Shown piece by piece: positions 1-8,540 of a stretch of DNA of 55,482 nucleotides. Position 1 is the first letter of the stretch; every line of letters begins with the position of its first letter. The notes under the pieces are model-generated. The model had not been told where the DNA came from. It ran no database searches and worked only from the letters and a program-made list of their open reading frames with translations. The stretch lies in assembly GCA_964478335.1 (NCBI GenBank), contig CAYZIC010000005.1, positions 1 through 55,482 of the forward strand, read 5' to 3'. The stretch comes from CAYZIC01 sp964478335 (GTDB lineage Bacteria; Verrucomicrobiota; Kiritimatiellia; RFP12; DVOR01). The translations under genes were made by a program, and so were the position numbers.

Positions 1-2
1 CT

Positions 3-410
3 TCTCATCTTTTATACTGTAAACGAACACGGAAACGAAGTATTGTCAAAGAAGAGACTTTTAATCACTATTTTATTGATCAGTATTGGTTAAATAAAAA
101 AGCTATTTTTAATAGTTGGAAAGGCATTCCATTTATATGCACGGGTCTTTTCAAGCAAGCACAAAGCAATGGGCTTTACATCTACATTGAGGCTGTTGCT
201 ATAGTTGTCGTTGATGCGTTAAATGAATTAGGTGCTTCTTTTTACACTTACTTTGGCAATGTCGCATCATTAAAGCATGATGAATTTATGGGTGTATCTA
301 GCTTTGTTCTTGTTTATGATGAAATAGAAGATGGTGCTGAGTTATTCTTTGACACAATAACAATCTCCATGAGATCATATTTGAGGCTCACCAATAAGGA
401 TGTGTCCTAA
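3..410 (+). CDS. C-terminal part of an unrecognised protein, cut by the window start
   Basis: An uninterrupted frame runs from the first bases to a TAA at 408-410, giving about 135 residues of plausible protein: mixed charged and hydrophobic residues, no stop, no low complexity. The start lies outside the window. The C-terminal half reads like an alpha/beta domain (hydrophobic strand around EAVAIVVVDALNELGA, then SSFVLVYDEIEDGAELFF). I do not recognise a family. The DNA is AT-rich compared with the genes from 3.5 kb on, like its two downstream neighbours on the same strand, from which it is separated by 87 bp. No signal or membrane segment is visible in the part present. Confidence 0.6.
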   Translation, partial: SHLLYCKRTRKRSIVKEETFNHYFIDQYWLNKKAIFNSWKGIPFICTGLFKQAQSNGLYIYIEAVAIVVVDALNELGASFYTYFGNVASLKHDEFMGVSSFVLVYDEIEDGAELFFDTITISMRSYLRLTNKDVS

Positions 411-497
411 ACAGATCCCCCTTGCTTGATTCGATTTATCTGTAATTACTGACGTTTATGCTTGCCATTTCACGAATCGTTTGCTAGGATGCGCATT

Positions 498-2618
498 ATG
501 AAAAAGTTAATTAGCCATGCATTGATCACTCATTTATTACTCTTGTTGAGTGTGCCTGTCCTATTTACCGCATGTGTAAAAGATAAACAGGTCAGGCGTG
601 TCTTGGATCGTGAACACTCGCCTTTTTCTGCTTTGCGTGATCGAGTAGCAAAAGAAGACAAAATCATCACGAACCGCAATCTCTTGATTCGAACCCTTTA
701 TCAGATTGTTGATCAATCATCTCCCGTGCAGAATCGTGAATCCCTCCAAGAAGATCTGATTTTTAAGGAGGTCCTTGATACCTTTTTTGCTCGATTTCCT
801 CATGTCGACCAACGTCAATTGAATGCTGTCGGCCATACAAAATACGACAAAAGGGCACTTGAAATCGCATTAGCTTGTGGACAAGATAATCCCGCTATTG
901 ATTTATTGATGCAGCATGGGGCTGCACCTTTGATGGGAGATCGATCTGATCTAAACATGGTGAATGTTGCAATCTCACAAAACCAAATCCCCTTTTTAAA
1001 GCATTTACTAGAGTTGGACTCGGATTGCATCATTGAGGCTAGTCGCCATCATCGTATCTTGTACATCGCTCTAGAGACTCGGAATGCTGACACGCTACGA
1101 TTCATTGATCAGTTTTTACCTCCATCAGCGTATCGGCAATCGGTGGGGAATTATTCGATGTTAAATCTAGCTTGTCTCTTTGGCAATCTAGATTGCGTGA
1201 GGTTTGTGCTAAAAAAGGTTGGTCCTGGTGGATTGCATGCGCCTTACTCCCCATTACATCTAGCTTGCAGTGAGGTCGGCTCTCAACAGAGCGTCGAAAT
1301 TGTCAACTATTTACTTGCGCAAGGTGCTGATGTGCATGCGATGTTACCTGAAATGGGTAGTACGCCTCTGTTTAGCTTACTATTCTCACCCCCCTATCGT
1401 GACTATTTTGACGATGAGGGAAATCCTGTCGCCAAATTGCCCATAGATGATGCCGTTGGTTTGCTGTTACACGCTGGCGCAGATCCCCATGCTCGTATGA
1501 CTGCCACTCTCCTATCGACAAATTCATCCAATACGCTGACGGGGACTACTTCAGCGCATGGTGAGATGGAGCGTTCATTACTCGATTTTGTTCAATACCT
1601 TGAAACCCAGATTACTCCTCCGCTGCGTAGGCAGGTTGCCGATCAAATCAAAAAGGCTGCAGCGTTAGCCCCCATTCTGGAGGCTGTGGCGCTCTCCAAA
1701 AACGATGCCCCTAATCCTTATCCCTCGCAGAGCGTGACATCAAGTCGGGGGCGTTTAATTCAATTGTTGTTTAAAAGTGTCGAGGCTTCGCTACCGATAG
1801 AGCGTGCGTTGCAAACTGATCAGGTACTGAGAGACCGTATCATCGATCTGATTCAAAAAGGGGCCTCGATCCATCAATGCGACGACCGAGGCTTCTCCCC
1901 TTTGCAGTTAGCCCTGCACTATCCAAGGGATAATCAGCTGGTATCTTACCTGATTCAAGCAGGTGCTACGGATATACCCGCTCCAGCAACAAGCAAGCTG
2001 CTGTGTGATATCCGCAAAGGATGCGTGGCTCCCGTCAAAGAGGCATTGACCGCATCTCCTCATGCAATCTTGCTGGCAGAACGCTCCCACCCAATGGCAT
2101 CTGCTTTACAACTAGCCGCAAGGAGCGGTTCGCTTGAGATGTTGCAATTGGTTGAAAAGTACTCGACGATTCTTGCTTATGATGAAGTCTCTACCGCCAA
2201 TGGATTCTCCATCTTATCCGCTGCAATCCTCTCTGGAGATCTCGACTGTGTCAAGCACGCCTATCAAAAGCAAGCCCAGCGTGTATCAAGTCGTATTTGT
2301 GACAATACTGGGCTCTCTCCGTTACAAACGTCCATCTATTTAACAGGAGATCATTTTAACGATGCCATTACCTATCACTTACTTGAACAAGATGCTCAGA
2401 GGTCTGAATTTCTAGGGCTAAGCGCAAACGCATTCACTTTTACCCCGGACATCCATATGTGGCAATCAGTCCTATTTTATACCGCCTTAAATGAAACCAA
2501 GGATCCTCATGTGCGTCAAAAACTGGATGCTCTAAAGAGTTACTTGCTTAAAATGGAAGAGTCAAAAAGTGCAACACAGAGCGTTGACCGCTTAGGAAAA
2601 CGATTTTCTGACTATTAG
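498..2618 (+). CDS. ankyrin-repeat lipoprotein of unknown role
   Basis: The start is taken at 498 rather than at 462 or 489: an AGGA lies eight bases upstream and the product then begins MKKLISHALITH, a hydrophobic stretch and the lipobox LFTAC, so Cys26 would be acylated. The roughly 706-residue protein holds degenerate ankyrin-like helical repeats over most of its length, for example ALEIALACGQDNPAIDLLMQ, SPLHLACSEVG...VNYLLAQGADV, VGLLLHAGADP, SPLQLALHYP...VSYLIQAGA and ALQLAARSGSLEMLQLV. Ankyrin repeats mediate protein binding; the partner is unknown. Being a lipoprotein it should sit on the periplasmic or outer face of a membrane. The next gene starts seven bases after the stop codon, so the two are probably cotranscribed. 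Confidence 0.75.
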   Translation: MKKLISHALITHLLLLLSVPVLFTACVKDKQVRRVLDREHSPFSALRDRVAKEDKIITNRNLLIRTLYQIVDQSSPVQNRESLQEDLIFKEVLDTFFARFPHVDQRQLNAVGHTKYDKRALEIALACGQDNPAIDLLMQHGAAPLMGDRSDLNMVNVAISQNQIPFLKHLLELDSDCIIEASRHHRILYIALETRNADTLRFIDQFLPPSAYRQSVGNYSMLNLACLFGNLDCVRFVLKKVGPGGLHAPYSPLHLACSEVGSQQSVEIVNYLLAQGADVHAMLPEMGSTPLFSLLFSPPYRDYFDDEGNPVAKLPIDDAVGLLLHAGADPHARMTATLLSTNSSNTLTGTTSAHGEMERSLLDFVQYLETQITPPLRRQVADQIKKAAALAPILEAVALSKNDAPNPYPSQSVTSSRGRLIQLLFKSVEASLPIERALQTDQVLRDRIIDLIQKGASIHQCDDRGFSPLQLALHYPRDNQLVSYLIQAGATDIPAPATSKLLCDIRKGCVAPVKEALTASPHAILLAERSHPMASALQLAARSGSLEMLQLVEKYSTILAYDEVSTANGFSILSAAILSGDLDCVKHAYQKQAQRVSSRICDNTGLSPLQTSIYLTGDHFNDAITYHLLEQDAQRSEFLGLSANAFTFTPDIHMWQSVLFYTALNETKDPHVRQKLDALKSYLLKMEESKSATQSVDRLGKRFSDY

Positions 2619-2625
2619 GATTACC

Positions 2626-3285
2626 ATGATGTATGCTCTCATGATAAAGATTATCATACAATGCTTAATTTGTGCGATTTTGTGCTATCCTATTTTGAAG
2701 GATCGGCTACTCATAAAAGCCTTATATCAAAAGAAGGCATCTTTTCGCTCTCTTTTGGTATTGATCACGATAGCCTTTGTCTTGGCTGCTGCGATTCTCT
2801 CTCCTCAAAATGCTCATCCATATGAGATGGTTGAGTTGCAAAACGATCAGATTACAAGCTTGACACTGCAACACGTGTATGTGTATACGAATTATTTTTA
2901 CTGGGCTATTTTAATGTCTCTTATATCTATTAATAGCGTTCTTTTTGCGGTGCGCAAGCGAGAGAATCATCGTGCATGGTGGATTCCTTTAGAACTGATT
3001 TTTCTTTGGAAGGGGTTACTTTTGTTCTCTTTAGCAACGACAGATTTGTCTATTGAGCCAGTCATCTTTTTAAGCGACTACGTGCCACCTCTTAGTGTGG
3101 TGTCATTGCTTCCTGTCGGCTCGGTTTGGGATTATATCTCGGTCGCGAGTGCTCCGTCATTCGTTTACGCCAGCGTCTTTCTTTTTCTAGCCCTACGTCT
3201 CGCTGTTGCGATGACTCTTTTAGTGGTGGTTGTCTTAATCGCAAAAGGACGCTATCAAGATTGTCTCAATGACGTAACGGACTAA
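2626..3285 (+). CDS. multi-spanning membrane protein of unknown function
   Basis: A 219-residue protein with five or six predicted membrane helices: about residues 7-24, 40-60, 88-108, 122-140, a weaker one near 152-168, and 185-210. The loop between helices 2 and 3 is longer (about 30 residues) and polar. AGGATTACC precedes the ATG; a second ATG follows directly and could equally be used. It lies seven bases after the ankyrin lipoprotein and ends before a strong hairpin terminator, so it closes a two-gene unit. I do not recognise a family. A membrane partner for the lipoprotein is possible but rests on adjacency only. Confidence 0.65.
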   Translation: MMYALMIKIIIQCLICAILCYPILKDRLLIKALYQKKASFRSLLVLITIAFVLAAAILSPQNAHPYEMVELQNDQITSLTLQHVYVYTNYFYWAILMSLISINSVLFAVRKRENHRAWWIPLELIFLWKGLLLFSLATTDLSIEPVIFLSDYVPPLSVVSLLPVGSVWDYISVASAPSFVYASVFLFLALRLAVAMTLLVVVVLIAKGRYQDCLNDVTD

Positions 3286-3406
3286 CGGCGTTGTTAAGGT
3301 GATTGATTCTAATGACCTGGTCAATTGGGACGATCCTCTGGACTCTTTATGCGTGCCGTGCTTTGTTGGCCTGAGTAGCTGCTCACGCGTAACTGTCTCC
3401 CCTAAA

Positions 3407-3444
3407 CACACAAAAGCCCTGCTTTACTGCAGGGCTTTTGTGTG
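3407..3444. terminator. bidirectional hairpin terminator
   Basis: A perfect 16-bp stem (3407-3422 with 3429-3444) closes a six-base loop. The arms carry AAAA/TTTT near their outer ends, so either strand ends in a short U-run. It lies between the converging membrane-protein gene and nadB. Confidence 0.85.
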
Positions 3445-3481
3445 GATGATTGGAGGATTGCTAAGGCTCCCCTAAGCCTAT

Positions 3482-5101
3482 TTACAGGGCGTCGGCGGTG
3501 GCTGCATCGCGCTGGAGGTGGGTGGGCTTGGCGTGGCGGAGCTTGGCGGGGTAGTCTAGGGTGTAGTTGAGTCCGCGGCTCTCGTGGCGCTGCTTGGCGC
3601 AGAGAATAATCATCTCGGCGATGTCGGCGAGGTTGCGCAATTCAAGAATCTCGGGGGTCACGAGATAATCAAAGTAGTATTCGTTGATCTCATAACGGAG
3701 ATTACTGATGCGGCGTAGGGCGCGCTCGAGGCGCTTGTTGGTCCGCACGATCCCGACGTAGTCCCACATGCAGGTGCGCAGTTCATTCCAGTTGTGTGCG
3801 AGGAGAACGGCTTCGTCGCTGGGGACGGCGTTGCCATAGACCCAGTTGGGGATTTTGTATTGGGTGACGGGCTGGAGAGGGGATTGCTTGAGGGCGTCGG
3901 CGGTTTCGCAGGCGCAGACGAGGGCCTCGAGGAGGGAGTTGCTGGCGAGGCGGTTGGCACCGTGGAGCCCTGTGCAGGCGCATTCGCCAATGGCATAGAG
4001 GCCAGGGAGGGAGGTGACACCCTGGACGGTGGCTTTAATGCCGCCGCAGCAGTAGTGGGCGGCTGGCACAATAGGGATGAGGTCTTGGGACATGTCGATG
4101 CCAAACTCCATGCACTTGCCGTAAATCTTGGGGAAGCGCTCCATGAGGTAGGCTTTGCCTTTGTGGCGAATGTCGAGGCAGCAGTAGGGTTCGCCGCGGG
4201 TTTTCATTTCGTTGTCAATGGCTCGGGCGACGATGTCACGGGGTGCGAGAGACCCGCGAGGGTCGTATTTGTGCATGAATGGCTTGCCATCGCGGGTGAC
4301 GAGCTCGGCCCCTTCGCCACGGACGGCTTCGCTGATGAGGAAGCGTTTGGCTTTGGGGTGGTAGAGGCAGGTGGGGTGAAATTGGATCATCTCCATGTTG
4401 GAGACTTCTGCGCCAGCGCGCCAGGCAATGGCGACGCCGTCGCCGGTAGCGATGTCGGGGTTACAGGTGTAGAGGTAGACCTTGCCGCAGCCACCGGTAG
4501 CCAGCACCACAGCTGGGGCACGTACGGCGAAGATTTCGCCGGAGGGTTCGGCGAGGAGGTAGGCTCCCACGCAGCGGTTGGGGGTGTTGGGGGTGTGGAG
4601 GAAGCGAGTCGTAATCAGGTCGATGAGTACGGTATGCTCAAGGATGAGGATGTTGGGCTGCTTGCGGATGTAGTTGATGAGGGTGGTCTCAATGCGTTGG
4701 CCGGTAATGTCGCCTGCATGGAGGATACGGCGCTGAGAATGGCCTCCCTCGCGGGTGAGGTCAAAGGAGCCATCTTCTGAAATATTAAAGGGCACGCCCA
4801 TGTCAATCAGCTCTTGGAGGTGCTTGGGTCCTGCTGAGACGATTTGACGAACGACCTCTTCGTCGCAGAGACCTGCGCCAGCGTCGAGGGTGTCGGCGAG
4901 GTGCTGCTCAAAGTCGTCGCCTTGACCCATGACGCAAGAGATGCCGCCTTGGGCGTAGTTGGTATTGGACTCGGTGGTGTCCTTTTTGGTGACGAGGAGG
5001 ACTTTGCCAGCCTTGGAGAGGTGAATGGCATTCATGAGGCCGGCTATGCCAGAGCCTACAACGAGATAATCGGTATCGATGGTCCTAATGGGCTTTTCCA
5101 T
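3482..5101 (-). CDS. nadB: L-aspartate oxidase
   Basis: The 539-residue flavoprotein oxidises L-aspartate to iminoaspartate, the first step of NAD synthesis with NadA; in anaerobes fumarate serves as electron acceptor. The N terminus has the FAD dinucleotide motif VVGSGIAGLMNAI, followed by the family stretch SNTNYAQGGISCV. The active-site blocks EMIQFHPTCLY, SEAVRGEGAEL and PRDIVARAID are all present, as is GLYAIGECACTGLHGANRL near residue 380. Length fits the family (about 530-540). AAAGGATC stands eight bases before the ATG. It is the last gene of the minus-strand run from gyrA; nadA and nadC are not in the window. The DNA between it and trxB is filled with heptamer repeats. Confidence 0.95.
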   Translation of the reverse strand: MEKPIRTIDTDYLVVGSGIAGLMNAIHLSKAGKVLLVTKKDTTESNTNYAQGGISCVMGQGDDFEQHLADTLDAGAGLCDEEVVRQIVSAGPKHLQELIDMGVPFNISEDGSFDLTREGGHSQRRILHAGDITGQRIETTLINYIRKQPNILILEHTVLIDLITTRFLHTPNTPNRCVGAYLLAEPSGEIFAVRAPAVVLATGGCGKVYLYTCNPDIATGDGVAIAWRAGAEVSNMEMIQFHPTCLYHPKAKRFLISEAVRGEGAELVTRDGKPFMHKYDPRGSLAPRDIVARAIDNEMKTRGEPYCCLDIRHKGKAYLMERFPKIYGKCMEFGIDMSQDLIPIVPAAHYCCGGIKATVQGVTSLPGLYAIGECACTGLHGANRLASNSLLEALVCACETADALKQSPLQPVTQYKIPNWVYGNAVPSDEAVLLAHNWNELRTCMWDYVGIVRTNKRLERALRRISNLRYEINEYYFDYLVTPEILELRNLADIAEMIILCAKQRHESRGLNYTLDYPAKLRHAKPTHLQRDAATADAL

Positions 5102-5117
5102 GATTAGATCCTTTGGG

Positions 5118-5134
5118 AGGAGGCGAAGCCTCCT
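5118..5134. repeat. short palindrome GGAGGCGNAGCCTCC, nadB copy
   Basis: Two 7-bp arms (AGGAGGC and GCCTCCT) enclose a GAA loop. It lies in the nadB leader just upstream of the Shine-Dalgarno. A near-identical palindrome occurs at 36543-36557 in front of uvrC. Confidence 0.6.
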
Positions 5135-5215
5135 AGAATGTAGAATGGGGAATGTAGAATGTGGAATATGGAATGTGGGATCCCCAAAACCTAAACTCCA
5201 AACTCCAAACTCCTA
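5134..5215. repeat. two degenerate heptamer arrays between trxB and nadB
   Basis: From 5134 to 5182 seven consecutive 7-base units can be read (TAGAATG, TAGAATG, GGGAATG, TAGAATG, TGGAATA, TGGAATG, TGGGATC). From 5181 to 5215 a second series with another word follows (TCCCCAA, AACCTAA, ACTCCAA, ACTCCAA, ACTCCTA). The period is exactly seven throughout. Other arrays in this window share the period but not the word. Confidence 0.85.
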
Positions 5216-5222
5216 CTGGCCG

Positions 5223-6143
5223 CTAGAGCGTGGCGAGGTAGCGTTCGGCTTCGAGGGCGGCGATGCATCCGGAGCCGGCAGCGACAATGGCTTGGCGGTA
5301 GTGGGGATCGTGCACGTCGCCAGCGGAGAAGACACCGGTCGCGGAGGTGTGGCCGTTGGTGGGGTCTGCGGTGAGGTAGCCGGTCTTTTGGATGTCAATG
5401 GCGTCGGTCAAGAACTTGGTGTTGGGGGCGTGACCAATGGCAACAAAGAGGGCGTCGACGGGTTTAATGGTGACGGCTTGTGTCTTGAGGTTTTGGATGT
5501 GAATGGCGGTAACCTTTTGGGCGGTGACATCGTCGATGTCGATGACGGTGCTGTCCCAGGCCATGGTGATATTGGGGTGGTTGATGACGCGGTCGGCCAT
5601 GATGGCGGAGGCGCGCAGTTCGTCGCGGCGGTGAATCATGGTGACGGACTTGCAGATGCGCGCGAGGAAGAGAGCATCTTCGCATGCGGTATCGCCACCG
5701 CCAATGACGGCGACGTCTTTACCTCTAAAGAATGCCCCATCACAGGTTGCGCATCCGGAGACGCCTTTGCCGATGAGGGCCTTTTCGGCGGGGAGGCCGA
5801 GGTAACGGGCGGAGGCACCAGTGGCGATGATGACGGTTTTGGCTTCGAGGGTGGCGGTGGCGGTCTTGACAAGCAAGGGCTGCTTGCTAAAATCAACGCC
5901 GGTGATCTCACTCATGTCAAAGCGCGCGCCGAAGCGTTCGGCTTGGCGCTTCATGGTGTCCATGAGCTCAAAGCCGTCGATGCCATTCTCAAAGCCAGGA
6001 AAATTCTCGATCTCTGTGGTTTGGGTGAGCAGGCCACCGGGGGTGGGGCCTTCGATAACCAGTGGCGCGAGGCCAGCACGAGCTAAGTAAATGGCTGCGG
6101 TGCAACCTGCTGGACCAGAACCTAAAATGATACAGTTTTCCAT
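5223..6143 (-). CDS. trxB: thioredoxin reductase (NADPH)
   Basis: The 306-residue FAD enzyme reduces thioredoxin with NADPH. The FAD motif is at the N terminus (GSGPAGCTAAIYLARA), the redox-active pair Cys131/Cys134 lies in GCATCDGAFF, the NADPH motif follows (VIGGGDTACEDA with the basic patch MIHRRDELRAS), and the C-terminal GVFSAGDVHDPHYRQAIVAAGSGCIAALEAERYL closes the flavin site. Length is typical of the low-molecular-weight bacterial type. GGAGAT lies six bases before the ATG. It sits between pgi and nadB in the minus-strand run; about 100 bp of repeat DNA separate it from each neighbour, so separate promoters are possible. Confidence 0.95.
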   Translation of the reverse strand: MENCIILGSGPAGCTAAIYLARAGLAPLVIEGPTPGGLLTQTTEIENFPGFENGIDGFELMDTMKRQAERFGARFDMSEITGVDFSKQPLLVKTATATLEAKTVIIATGASARYLGLPAEKALIGKGVSGCATCDGAFFRGKDVAVIGGGDTACEDALFLARICKSVTMIHRRDELRASAIMADRVINHPNITMAWDSTVIDIDDVTAQKVTAIHIQNLKTQAVTIKPVDALFVAIGHAPNTKFLTDAIDIQKTGYLTADPTNGHTSATGVFSAGDVHDPHYRQAIVAAGSGCIAALEAERYLATL

Positions 6144-6161
6144 GATTTTATCTCCTTGTCA

Positions 6162-6236
6162 ACGAATGAATGCGAATGAACACGAATGAAAGTGAATGGG
6201 GTAAGTGCGCTCGCTCGATTTAGGTCTAGCGAGCGC
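6162..6236. repeat. decamer repeat and 9-bp hairpin between pgi and trxB
   Basis: Four imperfect units built on CGAATGAA run from 6162 to 6200. They are followed by a perfect inverted repeat, GCGCTCGCT (6207-6215) with AGCGAGCGC (6228-6236). The hairpin lies just after the pgi stop codon on the minus strand and could act as a weak terminator, but no U-run follows. Confidence 0.6.
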
Positions 6237-6245
6237 AGCGAGCAA

Positions 6246-7850
6246 CTATTGGTGATCGCGGAAGAATTGGATCAGTGCATTGGTAGATGCGTCGTGATCC
6301 AATGGCTTGGCGGGATCTTTGAGCTCGGGGAGGACTTTGCCTGCGAGGGCTTTGCCCAATTCAACACCCCATTGATCATAGGAATAGATATCCCAGATGA
6401 TGCCTTGCACAAAGACTTTGTGCTCGTAGAGGGCAATGAGTGCGCCGAGGGTGTTGGGGGTGAGCTTGTCGGCCAAGAGGGTATTGGTCGGGTGGTTGCC
6501 AGCAAAGGTCTTGAAGGGGACGAGTGCTTCGGCGATGCCCTCTGCGCGGCATTCGTCAGCGGTCTTGCCAAAGGCGAGGGCTTCGGTTTGGGCGAAGAAG
6601 TTTGACATGAGCTTGGCGTGGTGGTCGCTGATGGGATTGAGTGTCTTGCAGAAGCCAATGAAGTCTGCAGGAATCATGCGGGTGCCTTGGTGAATCAATT
6701 GATAGAAGGCATGCTGACCATTGGTGCCGGGTTCGCCCCAGACGATCGGGCCGGTCTTGTAAGGTGCGGGTGTGCCATCGCGCAAGACGCTCTTGCCATT
6801 GCTCTCCATGTCCATCTGTTGGAGATAGGCGGAGAAACGGCTGAGGTATTGGTCGTAGGGGAGGACTGCATAGCTGTCTGCATCATAGCCATTGGCATAG
6901 AGGATGCCGATGAGTGCCAAGATGACGGGCATGTTGTTTTGCAGGGCTGCACGGCGGAAGTGCTTGTCCATGGCTTCGTAGCCTTTGAGGAAGCGACGGA
7001 AGTTGAGGGGGCCGATGGCAATCATGAGTGAGAGGCCAATGGCTGAGGGCAAGGAGTAGCGACCGCCAACCCAATCCCAGAAACCAAACATATTCTTGGT
7101 GTCGATACCAAATGCGCTGACCTTGTCTGCATTGGTGGAGACGGCAACGAAGTGCTTGGCGACGACTGCGGGATCGCTGCCGAGCTGGTCGATCAACCAG
7201 GTGCGGGCGGATTCGGCGTTGGTCATGGTCTCTTGGGTGGTGAAGGTCTTGGAGGCGACGATGAAGAGTGTCTGGTCGGCTTTGACCTTGCGGAGGGTTT
7301 CGGCCATGTGGGTGGCGTCGACGTTGGAGACGAAGTAGCAGGTGATGTCGCGCTTGCTGTAAGCTTTGAGTGCTTCATAGGCCATGACAGGACCGAGGTC
7401 TGAGCCGCCAATACCGATGTTGACGATGTACTTGATCTTTTTGCCGGTGATACCGCGGTGGCCGCCTTGGCGAATGGCATCAGCAAAGGTGCTCATGCTC
7501 TCGAGGACGCTGTGGACATCGGCATTGACATCTTGACCATCGACGACGAGGCCGCTCTTGTCGCTGGCACGCAGGGCGGTGTGCAAGACGGCGCGGTCTT
7601 CGGTTTGGTTGATGTGCTCACCGGTGAACATCTTTTCGATTTCGGCTTTGACGTTGGCCTCTTTAGCGAGCTTGAGGAGGGCATTCATCAAGGGTTGGTC
7701 GATGAGGTTCTTAGAGTAATCGAGGTACCAGCCTGCAGCTGATAGGGAGAAGGTCTTGGCGCGGTCGGGATCTTGCGCAAAGAGGGTCTTGAGGCAAAGG
7801 GGGTTTGCGGTGATTTGTTCTTGGATTTGATTCCAGGTTGTGGTATTCAT
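6246..7850 (-). CDS. pgi: glucose-6-phosphate isomerase
   Basis: The 534-residue cytoplasmic enzyme interconverts glucose 6-phosphate and fructose 6-phosphate. The SIS-fold core is recognisable: NIGIGGSDLGPVM, then FIVASKTFTTQETMTNA (phosphate binding), DWVGGRYSLPSAIGL, and GEPGTNGQHAFYQLIHQG, which carries the catalytic Glu/Gln and His of the family. The last block, YEHKVFVQGIIWDIYSYDQWGVELGK, includes the conserved lysine region. Length agrees with the long bacterial/eukaryotic type (about 550). GAGGATAAAACC precedes the ATG. It lies 39 bp after ribE in the same direction. Confidence 0.95.
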   Translation of the reverse strand: MNTTTWNQIQEQITANPLCLKTLFAQDPDRAKTFSLSAAGWYLDYSKNLIDQPLMNALLKLAKEANVKAEIEKMFTGEHINQTEDRAVLHTALRASDKSGLVVDGQDVNADVHSVLESMSTFADAIRQGGHRGITGKKIKYIVNIGIGGSDLGPVMAYEALKAYSKRDITCYFVSNVDATHMAETLRKVKADQTLFIVASKTFTTQETMTNAESARTWLIDQLGSDPAVVAKHFVAVSTNADKVSAFGIDTKNMFGFWDWVGGRYSLPSAIGLSLMIAIGPLNFRRFLKGYEAMDKHFRRAALQNNMPVILALIGILYANGYDADSYAVLPYDQYLSRFSAYLQQMDMESNGKSVLRDGTPAPYKTGPIVWGEPGTNGQHAFYQLIHQGTRMIPADFIGFCKTLNPISDHHAKLMSNFFAQTEALAFGKTADECRAEGIAEALVPFKTFAGNHPTNTLLADKLTPNTLGALIALYEHKVFVQGIIWDIYSYDQWGVELGKALAGKVLPELKDPAKPLDHDASTNALIQFFRDHQ

Positions 7851-7889
7851 GGTTTTATCCTCAATGAGGGTTAATGTGTATGAAAGGGT

Positions 7890-8528
7890 TTAGATGAAGC
7901 CTGCAGATTCGAGTTTGTCCCAGGTGACGGTTTGAGTTTGGGCTTGGCGCTGGGCGTATTTGCCCAGGATGTCCGCCTCGAGATTGAGCGCATCACCCAC
8001 AGCCAGCGTGGCCAGAATGGTTTCACGGCGCGTGGTGGGAATGATGGAGACCTCAAACCAGTCGTCGCCGAGCGCGGAGATCGTCAAGCTGATGCCAGCG
8101 AGTGCGACGGAGCCTTTGTGCACGAGGCTGTGGGCAAAGGCTCTGGAGCAGCTCATGCGGTAGACGTAGTCGTCACCGGTCGGGCGGATTTGGGCGATGG
8201 TGCCGACTTCGTCAATGTGTCCAGAGACGTAGTGGCCACCGAGGCGGTCGCCGACTTTGAGTGCGCGCTCGAGGTTGACCGCTTGCCCGACCTTGACTTG
8301 CGCAAAGGTCGTGCAGCGGAGGGTTTCAGCCAAGACATCCGCATCAAAGCCCTCTTGCGAGGTGCCCGTGACGGTGAGGCAAGCACCATTGACAGCAATG
8401 CTCTCTCCTAAACAGATGGGGTCATCTGCAGGCCAGGGCCGATCAAGGGCGATGGACAAGGCTAGGCCAGTGCCGCGCAGGGTCGCTGCGCGGATTTGGC
8501 CTAGTCGTGAGATGAGACCGGTAAACAT
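7890..8528 (-). CDS. ribE: riboflavin synthase, alpha chain
   Basis: The 212-residue protein dismutates two molecules of 6,7-dimethyl-8-ribityllumazine to riboflavin. It has the two tandem lumazine-binding barrels of the family: the first starts MFTGLISRLG and contains GESIAVNGACLTVT, the second contains GHYVSGHIDEVGTI and KGSVALAGISLTIS. The conserved N-terminal MFTG is intact. A GAGG abuts the ATG. It lies only 12 bp after glyS. No other rib gene and no FMN riboswitch are nearby, so this is a scattered riboflavin gene rather than a rib operon. Confidence 0.93.
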   Translation of the reverse strand: MFTGLISRLGQIRAATLRGTGLALSIALDRPWPADDPICLGESIAVNGACLTVTGTSQEGFDADVLAETLRCTTFAQVKVGQAVNLERALKVGDRLGGHYVSGHIDEVGTIAQIRPTGDDYVYRMSCSRAFAHSLVHKGSVALAGISLTISALGDDWFEVSIIPTTRRETILATLAVGDALNLEADILGKYAQRQAQTQTVTWDKLESAGFI

Positions 8529-8540
8529 CCTCGGGGATCC

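Noticed and set aside
3794..4780. Long open frame on the plus strand inside nadB (and similar ones opposite trxB, gyrB and ileS)
   Set aside because: Each lies fully opposite a gene with clear family motifs; composition is Gly/Ala/Val/Asp-rich as expected from the reverse of coding DNA, and no Shine-Dalgarno or motif supports them.
5134..5215. CRISPR-like or coding repeat
   Set aside because: Units are seven bases without spacers; a seven-base step shifts frame at every unit, so no repeated peptide results.
8529..8540. FMN riboswitch in front of ribE
   Set aside because: Only 12 bases separate ribE from glyS, far too short for the structure.
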